NCBI GenBank assembly: GCA_905235755.1 | Contig: CAJONA010000033.1 | Coordinates: 1-10,429, forward strand | Reading direction: 5' to 3' | Origin: an uncultured Clostridia bacterium | Lineage (GTDB): Bacteria; Bacillota; Clostridia; Oscillospirales; CAG-272 | Length of the DNA stretch: 10,429 nucleotides | Shown: in pieces, positions 4,678 to 10,429 of the stretch | How positions within the stretch are numbered: the stretch's first letter is position 1 | Layout: the number at the start of each line of letters is the position of its first letter | Notes under the pieces: model-generated | Seen by the model: only the letters and a program-made list of their open reading frames with translations | Database searches by the model: none | What the model was told of the DNA's origin: nothing | Program-made: the position numbers and the translations under genes

Positions 4678-5796
4678 TTATTTGTTCTCTTTTATCAGCT
4701 TTGTCAGATCGTTGTATATGCGTTCTTTCGCCTGCGGATAAGCGAATTTACGTATATTTTCGCTCAGCTTTCTGCGCTTGCCCGTGTCCGATATCAACTC
4801 TTCGAGTTCTTTTGAGAGCCGTTCGGCTGTGAGGTCTTTTTCCTCTATCATTATCGCGGCGCCGGCGTCGGAAAGACGCTTTGCGTTTTCGTACTGATGG
4901 TTGTTCGTGACGTAAGGGGAGGGGACGATTATCGCCGCTTTCCCCATGAGCGCCATCTCCGAGATCGTCATCGCGCCCGCGCGGCAGATCACTATGTCGG
5001 CGCACGCTTCCCATTCGGACATATTGTAAATATACTGCATTATCCTGATGTTTTGACTTTCCGAAACGCCTACTTTTTCGGCGCTCGCCATAACATCCGC
5101 GTATTTTTTGCCGCCTGACGAAAGGGCAAAAAATACGTTCGGCATGACGCCTTTGAATTTTGAGGCGACTTCGAGAATTACGTTGTTGAGCTTTTCCGCG
5201 CCGAGACTGCCGCCGAACGAAAGCACCGTGTGATCTGCAAACGCGGGTATATCAAGCTTTTTTTGAAGTTCTTCGGAGCGCTCGACATATCCGTCCTGAA
5301 GGAGCGGATTTCCGACGACAAGTATTTTCGATCTGTCTTTAAACGCATCCGCGGCGGAAGGAAAGTTGAGGTAAATCCTGTTTACCTTGTCCGCTACCAT
5401 CTTGACGGCTTTGCCCGGTATCGCGTTCGATTCATGGATCGCGCTCGGTATCCCGAGCGAGTACGCGGCTTTGATAAGAGGCCACGAGAGGTAGCCGCCC
5501 GTGCCGACGACGATGTCGGGGCAAAAGCTCTTTAACAGCTTTTTTGCCTTTGACGGCGCCGTGAGATATAGGTATGCCGTCTTTATGTTGCGCGGCGAAA
5601 GCGAGCGTTGAAGCCCGCTCATCTCGATGTGATAAGTATCATATCCCGCGTTTTTGACGAGATCGTTTTCAAGCCCTTTCGACGTCGCTATGAACGCTAT
5701 TTCGGAGTCCGGCTCGTGCGCCTTCACCGTGTTTGCTATTGCGATAGCAGGATTTATGTGGCCGGCAGTGCCGCCGCCGGCAAGCAAAATTCTCAC
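4678..5796 (-). CDS. murG: MurG, lipid II-forming GlcNAc transferase
   Basis: The enzyme transfers GlcNAc from UDP-GlcNAc to lipid I on the inner face of the membrane, giving lipid II. The 372-residue protein shows the GT-B family motifs. LLAGGGTAGHINP at 4-16 carries the conserved His13; Ala replaces the second Gly of the more usual GGTGGH, as is common in Clostridia. VVGTGGYLSWP lies at 96-106, HESNAIPG at 121-128 and SFGGSLGA at 193-200. The UDP-GlcNAc site follows with RAGAMTISE (272-280) and NNHQYENA (298-305). The start is GTG 5796, six bases after GGAGG and 12 bases after the ftsW stop codon, which indicates translation from one mRNA. It is the last gene before the operon terminator. 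Length is typical for the family. Confidence 0.97.
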   Translation of the reverse strand: MRILLAGGGTAGHINPAIAIANTVKAHEPDSEIAFIATSKGLENDLVKNAGYDTYHIEMSGLQRSLSPRNIKTAYLYLTAPSKAKKLLKSFCPDIVVGTGGYLSWPLIKAAYSLGIPSAIHESNAIPGKAVKMVADKVNRIYLNFPSAADAFKDRSKILVVGNPLLQDGYVERSEELQKKLDIPAFADHTVLSFGGSLGAEKLNNVILEVASKFKGVMPNVFFALSSGGKKYADVMASAEKVGVSESQNIRIMQYIYNMSEWEACADIVICRAGAMTISEMALMGKAAIIVPSPYVTNNHQYENAKRLSDAGAAIMIEEKDLTAERLSKELEELISDTGKRRKLSENIRKFAYPQAKERIYNDLTKLIKENK

Positions 5797-5808
5797 GCTT
5801 TACCTCCG

Positions 5809-6990
5809 TTAAATTTCTCTTTGTCTCGAATATCTCGATATTGAAAGTATTATGCCCATCTCGGCGAGCTGCATGACGAGCGCCGAGCCGCCGTAGCTGA
5901 AAAACGGCAATGATATGCCGGTCGTCGGTATGGACGCCGTGACGACGGCGATATTCAGTATCGCCTGTATGCCGACTTTCGCGGTCAGTCCCATTGCGAG
6001 CATAGTTGAAAACGTATCGGGCGCGCGCCGCGCGATGATAAGTCCGCGGCGTATAAGTAAAAAGAACAGAACTATCACGGCGACGGCGCCGATGAGTCCG
6101 AGTTCCTCGCAAATGACTGCGAAGATGAAGTCGTTCTGCGGCTCGGGAAGCCACAGCTGTTTTTGATAGCTGTTGCCGAGTCCGACGCCGAACAATCCGC
6201 CCGAACCGATCGCAAGCAAGCTTTGATAAGGCTGCCAGCCTTTGCCGAGCAGGTCGTTTTCCGGGTGCAGCCAAGCGTCAATGCGATCCTTTGTGTAATC
6301 GGTGAACAGCACGATCCCGAGAGCGCCGGCGGCGAATGTGCCGCCGATGGCGGCGAGCCATCTCCAATCGGCGCCGGAAAGAAATATCATGCACGCGCCG
6401 ATGAGAAAGATGATGATCGTTCCCGACATATGATGTTCCAGCATCGTCGCAACGCATACTGCACCGATCACAAGCGCGGGGAAGAGTATTCCGTATTTGA
6501 AGCTTTTTATTTTGTCCTCGAAGAACGAGACGTACGTCGCAAGGAAGAGTATGAGCGCGAATTTTGCGACCTCCGACGGCTGAAATTGAATGATGCCTAT
6601 ATCGAGCCATCTCGTTGCGCCGTTTGTCGTCGTTCCGACGCCGGGAATGATAACAAGCAAAAGCAGTATATAGCTTACCGCGAATATCGGCAGTGTAAAT
6701 CTTTTAAGCAAAGCGTAATCTATATTTGCGAGAAGTATCATCACTGCGACGCCTATTACGGCGAATAAAAGCTGCCTTTTTATAACGTAGAAACTGTCGC
6801 CGAAAAATTTTGACGCGTACACATATCCCGCAGAGAATACCATTATCGAGCCGAATCCGATTAGGATCGAGACTATGATCAAAAACTGCTTGTCGATGCC
6901 GCCCTTCGTACGGAAAACGACTTTTTCGGACGGATGCAAAAGCTCATGCCAAAACGAGTTTTTCGATTTCTTTACGTTATCGTTTTCCAT
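5809..6990 (-). CDS. ftsW: FtsW, septal peptidoglycan glycosyltransferase (SEDS)
   Basis: FtsW polymerises lipid II at the division septum together with a class B penicillin-binding protein. The 393-residue protein has a cytoplasmic N-terminus of about 33 residues and then many membrane helices, about ten. SEDS motifs are present: NGATRWLDIG at 123-132, FQPSE at 136-140 and GKGWQPYQS at 249-257. AIGSGG lies at 260-265 and LPEPQNDFIFAVICEELG at 281-298. Asp287 in the last motif matches the essential Asp of SEDS enzymes. ATG 6990 was chosen because a full AAAGGAGG lies five bases upstream; the frame itself is open further back into mraY. It sits where murD-ftsW is usually found, but follows mraY directly with an 11-base gap. 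A RodA or SpoVE paralogue cannot be fully excluded, although the location favours FtsW. Confidence 0.93.
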   Translation of the reverse strand: MENDNVKKSKNSFWHELLHPSEKVVFRTKGGIDKQFLIIVSILIGFGSIMVFSAGYVYASKFFGDSFYVIKRQLLFAVIGVAVMILLANIDYALLKRFTLPIFAVSYILLLLVIIPGVGTTTNGATRWLDIGIIQFQPSEVAKFALILFLATYVSFFEDKIKSFKYGILFPALVIGAVCVATMLEHHMSGTIIIFLIGACMIFLSGADWRWLAAIGGTFAAGALGIVLFTDYTKDRIDAWLHPENDLLGKGWQPYQSLLAIGSGGLFGVGLGNSYQKQLWLPEPQNDFIFAVICEELGLIGAVAVIVLFFLLIRRGLIIARRAPDTFSTMLAMGLTAKVGIQAILNIAVVTASIPTTGISLPFFSYGGSALVMQLAEMGIILSISRYSRQREI

Positions 6991-7001
6991 ATTTTCCTCC
7001 T

Positions 7002-7976
7002 TTACATAAACAGCGCGGATATCACCGAAAATACGAGCGTTATGCATATGGCGATAAAGACTATTTTATTTTCGGAAAATCCGCATTTTTCAAGGTGGTG
7101 GTGTATAGGCGCCATTTTAAACAGGCGTTTGCCGTGCGAGAGTCTGTAATAAGTGACTTGTAAAATGACCGACGCCGTCTCTATGACGTACACGATGCCG
7201 ACGACAAGGATTATCAGCGGCGAAGCGTACAAAAACGCCAGCCCCACGACGGCTCCGCCGAGAAAAAGCGAGCCTGTGTCGCCCATAAATATCTTGGCAG
7301 GGTATGCGTTATATATCAAAAATCCTATACAGCCGCCGAACACAGCCGCGGAAAAAAGGCATACCGTGACGTTGTCCGATACCGACGCCATGACTAAGAA
7401 GAACGCAGCTACGACAGCCGTTACGGACGCCGCAAGCCCGTCGATACCGTCGGTGAGGTTCACGCTGTTGACCACTCCGCATATCAGCACGACGGAAATT
7501 ATATAGTAGAAAAATCCGAAGTCTATATCCACCTTAAAAAACGGGATATAGATCACCGTGTTTATATAGCCTTTATATGCCATTATTCCGACGAATGCCG
7601 ACGCGACGACGAGCTGCAGAAAGAATTTTTGCGGAGCGGTGAGTCCCATATTTTCTTTTTTGCGAAGTTTCGCCATGTCGTCGATTATGCCGATCAGTCC
7701 GAAAAGCATTGACGAGATCGCCGTTATCCAAAGACGCGGCAGGTCGAGCATGTCGGGCATCACGAGTGACGCTATGATGAGAACAAGCATTATCGGTATG
7801 ATGAAGAACAGTCCGCCCATGGTGGGAGTGCCCTCTTTGGACTTGTGCCAGCGCGGGCCTATTTCGTATATCGGCTGTCCCATTTTGAGACTTTTCAGCT
7901 TCGGGATGAATATGCGCAGCAGTATTGCCGTCGCCGACAGCGCAGCGATCATCGCAATGATAAGATAAATGTACAT
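7002..7976 (-). CDS. mraY: MraY, phospho-MurNAc-pentapeptide transferase
   Basis: MraY attaches phospho-MurNAc-pentapeptide to undecaprenyl phosphate at the inner membrane, making lipid I. The 324-residue, multi-helix protein carries the family's catalytic landmarks. GTPTMGG is at 49-55 and GIIDDMAKL at 96-104 with the Asp pair 99/100. NLTDGIDGLA lies at 173-182, FMGDTGSLFLGG at 230-241 and MAPIHHHLE at 288-295. The start ATG 7976 follows the murF stop TAA with no gap (TAAATG). Its GGAG site lies inside murF, so the two are probably translationally coupled. The length is normal for Gram-positive MraY. A murD gene would be expected next but ftsW follows instead. Confidence 0.97.
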   Translation of the reverse strand: MYIYLIIAMIAALSATAILLRIFIPKLKSLKMGQPIYEIGPRWHKSKEGTPTMGGLFFIIPIMLVLIIASLVMPDMLDLPRLWITAISSMLFGLIGIIDDMAKLRKKENMGLTAPQKFFLQLVVASAFVGIMAYKGYINTVIYIPFFKVDIDFGFFYYIISVVLICGVVNSVNLTDGIDGLAASVTAVVAAFFLVMASVSDNVTVCLFSAAVFGGCIGFLIYNAYPAKIFMGDTGSLFLGGAVVGLAFLYASPLIILVVGIVYVIETASVILQVTYYRLSHGKRLFKMAPIHHHLEKCGFSENKIVFIAICITLVFSVISALFM

Positions 7977-9362
7977 TTACAGTTTCTCCGACAGTTTTTC
8001 AAGCATTACGGCGCGGCTCGCCTTGAAAAGCAGTACGTCGCCGTCTTTTATGTTTTGTTTTATCGTGTTTACCGCCGCGGCGGCGTCGTCGCCGAGCATG
8101 ATCGGCACTTTTCCGCCGGCATAATAGCCGTCGGCGAGCGCGCGGACGTTTTCATTATCGCCGAACAAAAACAGCGCGTCGGCGTTTTTCGCGGCGTACT
8201 CTCCGACGCTTTTGTGAAGCGCCGGCGCGTGAGCGCCGAGCTCGCGCATCTCGCCGAGCACCGCGACAGTTCTGCCGCCGTCTTTGTCGGCGAGAAATTT
8301 CAGCACGTCTATGCTCGCACGCATGGATTCGGGGCTTGCGTTGTAGCAGTCCTCGATCTTTGTGTATTTCTCGCGCCGCGTTATATTCTGGCGCATATCG
8401 GCAGGGACATAGCTTGCAAGGCCGCGCCGTATCTCGTTTTCGTCAAGACCGCATATAACGCCGCACGCAACGGCAAATGCCGCCGCATAAACGCTGTGCC
8501 TGCCTATCGACGGGATTAAGAGATCTTTTATCGCTTCGTCAGGGCATACGATGTCAAAAGTCGTGCCGTTTTCGGCGTATTTTATGTTCGTCGCCCGAAA
8601 ATAACAGCGCTTGTCGTCGATCCCTACGCGCACGCAAAACTGCGCCGTGTTTGTTACATTTTTTAACATATCGTCGTCGCCGTTTATGATAAGTATTCCG
8701 TCGTCGCTCATGCCGTCGAGCACTTCGAGCTTTGCTTTCATTATATTTTCGCGTGAACCTAAAAACTCTATATGCGACGTGCCTATATTTGTTATGACCG
8801 AAATGTCGGGGCACGTCAGGCGCGAGAGCGCCGATATCTCACCCATTGCACTCATTCCCATTTCGACGACGGCGATCTTGTGCGAGGAGTCTATCGAGAG
8901 GAGCGTCTGCGGCAGACCGACCTCGTTGTTGTGATTTTCTTTTGTTTTGCAGACTTTGTATTTTGCGCCGAGTGTCGCGCATATCGCCTCTTTTGTCGTC
9001 GTTTTTCCGACGCTTCCCGTGACGGCGATCGCCGGTATATTGAATTTCTTTCTGTACGCGCCGGCTATACGGCCATACGCCGTAAGAGTATTTTTTACAA
9101 CAATGTACGGTTTATCCGTATCATATTCTTTTTCCGTTACAGCGCATTTCGCACCGAGGGCGTATGCCGCTTCGACAAAGCCGTGTCCGTCGAAGTTTTC
9201 GCCGCGCAGCGCTATGAAGATCGAATCCTTCGGCTCTTTGCGCGTGTCGGTGCAAACGCCGTATATATACATCGGTTTGGCGGGAAAATTGTGCGCCTCG
9301 CCGCCCGTTATTTGCAGTATTTCATCGAGGCTTAAGCCGTTTTCTTTTAAGCTGTAATACAT
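7977..9362 (-). CDS. murF: MurF, UDP-MurNAc-tripeptide D-Ala-D-Ala ligase
   Basis: This cytosolic ATP-dependent ligase adds D-Ala-D-Ala to the UDP-MurNAc-tripeptide, completing the pentapeptide precursor. The 461-residue protein has the three Mur-ligase domains. The N-terminal part contains CTDTRK (37-42) and the RGENFDGHGF segment (53-62). The central ATPase has a P-loop TGSVGKTT (115-122), NHNNEVGLP (143-151) and AVVEMGMS. The C-terminal domain contains CYNASPESM and VAVLGEMRELG. ATG 9362 was chosen because it lies one base after the murE stop, has AAAGGA upstream and begins at the usual family N-terminus; the frame also continues back into murE. The one-base gap before and zero gap after mark it as a core operon gene. 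Confidence 0.96.
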   Translation of the reverse strand: MYYSLKENGLSLDEILQITGGEAHNFPAKPMYIYGVCTDTRKEPKDSIFIALRGENFDGHGFVEAAYALGAKCAVTEKEYDTDKPYIVVKNTLTAYGRIAGAYRKKFNIPAIAVTGSVGKTTTKEAICATLGAKYKVCKTKENHNNEVGLPQTLLSIDSSHKIAVVEMGMSAMGEISALSRLTCPDISVITNIGTSHIEFLGSRENIMKAKLEVLDGMSDDGILIINGDDDMLKNVTNTAQFCVRVGIDDKRCYFRATNIKYAENGTTFDIVCPDEAIKDLLIPSIGRHSVYAAAFAVACGVICGLDENEIRRGLASYVPADMRQNITRREKYTKIEDCYNASPESMRASIDVLKFLADKDGGRTVAVLGEMRELGAHAPALHKSVGEYAAKNADALFLFGDNENVRALADGYYAGGKVPIMLGDDAAAAVNTIKQNIKDGDVLLFKASRAVMLEKLSEKL

Positions 9363-9363
9363 T

Positions 9364-10429
9364 TTAATTTCCTTTGCGAGTAAACATTTCGACCTGCTCT
9401 CTGTCGGAAAAGTGATGCTTTCCGTCGGCGTCAATAAGGTAATCCTCGTGCCCTTTCCCGGCTATGAGAACGGCGTCGCCGCTTTTCAGCGATCTGAGCG
9501 CGGTCTTGATCGCTTCGGCGCGGTCGGGTATCTTTATGAGCGTCTTGTCCTTCGGTACGCCGCGCGAGATCTCCTCTATTATCGCGCACGGATCTTCCGA
9601 GCGCGGATTATCGGACGTAAGGATAACGACGTCGGCGTATTTTGCGGCGACGTCTCCCATCATCGCGCGTTTGCCTCGGTCGCGCTCTCCGCCGCAGCCG
9701 AACAGCGCAGTCAACTTGCCGCACGTGAGCGGGCGAAGCGTCGAGAGCGCTTTTTCAAGCGCGTCGGGAGTGTGGGCGTAATCTATGACAGCCGTCGCGC
9801 CTCCTATTTTGTATGTTTCCATTCTGCCGTCGACGCGGCTGAACTCCGCGACGGCTTCCGCTATAGCGGAGGCGTCGACGCCGAGCAGCAAAGCCGCCGC
9901 AGCGGCGAACATGACGTTATAGATATAAAAGCCGCCGGTGAGGGAGGACGATATTTTTGTCGTGCCGCCCGCGTGGTGCAGGGAAAAGCCGAGATGTGAC
10001 ATTCCCACTTCGGCATTATCGGCGAAAAATTCGGCGGCGGCGTCGATTTTTGAGCAATAGTAAACGTTTCCCGCCGCGTGCCACGCCATTTCTTTTGCGT
10101 GAGCGTCGTCGAGATTTATGACGCTTGCGCCGCACATCTCAAACAGCCGCGCTTTTGCCTCGGCGCACGCCTCGATGCTCTTGTGATAGTCGAGGTGGTC
10201 GCGCGTGAGATTTGTGAATATCCCGACGTCGAAATGCAGTCCGTCGAGCCGCCGCTGATCGAGCGCGTGCGACGACGCTTCCATCACGACATATTCCACG
10301 CCGTCGTCGCGCATTTCTTCAAGCAGCTCCGCCACGACATCGGGCGGCGGCGTCGTGTACGACGTGTCATGCCGCGTTTTGCCGATGAAATTTCCTATCG
10401 TGCCGATAAGTCCCGTCTTGTGCCCCGCG
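9364..10429 (-). CDS. murE: MurE, UDP-MurNAc-dipeptide meso-DAP ligase (5' end beyond window)
   Basis: The C-terminal 354 residues or so of a MurE of about 490 are visible. The first complete codon is at 10428, and the visible part begins at AGHKTGLIGTIGNF, just after where the P-loop should be. Seen in order are MEASSHALDQRRL, FTNLTRDHLDYH, the AKARLF segment with the probable carbamylated Lys (10155-10153), DYAHTPDAL and FGCGGERDRGKR. DNPR (9612-9601) and GKGHEDY follow. DNPR is the established marker of enzymes that add meso-diaminopimelate; lysine-adding MurE lacks this Arg. So the cell wall is inferred to be of the meso-DAP type. The enzyme acts in the cytosol, immediately before MurF. 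Its start, promoter and any penicillin-binding protein gene upstream are out of view. Confidence 0.96.
   Translation of the reverse strand, partial: AGHKTGLIGTIGNFIGKTRHDTSYTTPPPDVVAELLEEMRDDGVEYVVMEASSHALDQRRLDGLHFDVGIFTNLTRDHLDYHKSIEACAEAKARLFEMCGASVINLDDAHAKEMAWHAAGNVYYCSKIDAAAEFFADNAEVGMSHLGFSLHHAGGTTKISSSLTGGFYIYNVMFAAAAALLLGVDASAIAEAVAEFSRVDGRMETYKIGGATAVIDYAHTPDALEKALSTLRPLTCGKLTALFGCGGERDRGKRAMMGDVAAKYADVVILTSDNPRSEDPCAIIEEISRGVPKDKTLIKIPDRAEAIKTALRSLKSGDAVLIAGKGHEDYLIDADGKHHFSDREQVEMFTRKGN

Noticed and set aside
5669..6274. Arg-rich minus-strand frame across the ftsW-murG junction
   Set aside because: It is out of frame with both well-supported genes and its Arg/His-rich composition is typical of a shifted GC-rich frame.
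7968..7976. UACAU, the cleavage site of B. subtilis EndoA, at codons 2-3 of mraY
   Set aside because: Noted because a MazF lies nearby, but a five-base site is expected several times per 10 kb and the specificity of this MazF is unknown.

Overview
The window reads as the chromosome of a Gram-positive-type anaerobe of the class Clostridia, or a close relative. Three observations point that way. A YajC gene is followed by a small two-helix membrane protein of the TIGR04086 kind, a pairing common in Clostridia. There is an EndoA/NdoA-type MazF. The MurE carries the DNPR motif of meso-diaminopimelate-adding enzymes. Coding DNA is moderately GC-rich, while the intergenic gaps are very AT-rich with recognisable -10/-35 boxes. 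No insertion sequence, phage gene, CRISPR array, tRNA or rRNA is visible.

Left third (1-3160). On the minus strand, reading right to left, are a solitary mazF-like toxin gene (start 1367), a bidirectional terminator, yajC with its own near-consensus promoter, a strong terminator, and the start of the TIGR04086-like gene, which runs off the left edge. Divergent from mazF, on the plus strand, is a two-gene unit: pyroglutamyl-peptidase I (pcp) and a cysteine-rich lipoprotein of unknown function. That unit ends at a long perfect hairpin facing the ftsZ terminator.

Right two thirds (3162-10429). All genes are on the minus strand and belong to the division and cell wall (dcw) cluster. In transcription order they are murE (5' end beyond the window), murF, mraY, ftsW and murG, spaced 0-12 bases apart and closed by a strong terminator. 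After about 330 AT-rich bases comes ftsZ, alone, with its own promoter and terminator. Together MurE and MurF finish the UDP-MurNAc-pentapeptide, MraY makes lipid I, MurG makes lipid II, FtsW polymerises it at the septum and FtsZ organises the division site. The usual murD between mraY and ftsW is absent, as are murC, murB, ftsQ and ftsA between murG and ftsZ.

No clearly new multi-gene system is present. The best leads are small: a MazF toxin without an adjacent antitoxin, a 6-3-6 palindrome shared by the yajC and ftsZ upstream regions, a Fur-like palindrome at a candidate mazF promoter, and the pcp-lipoprotein pair.
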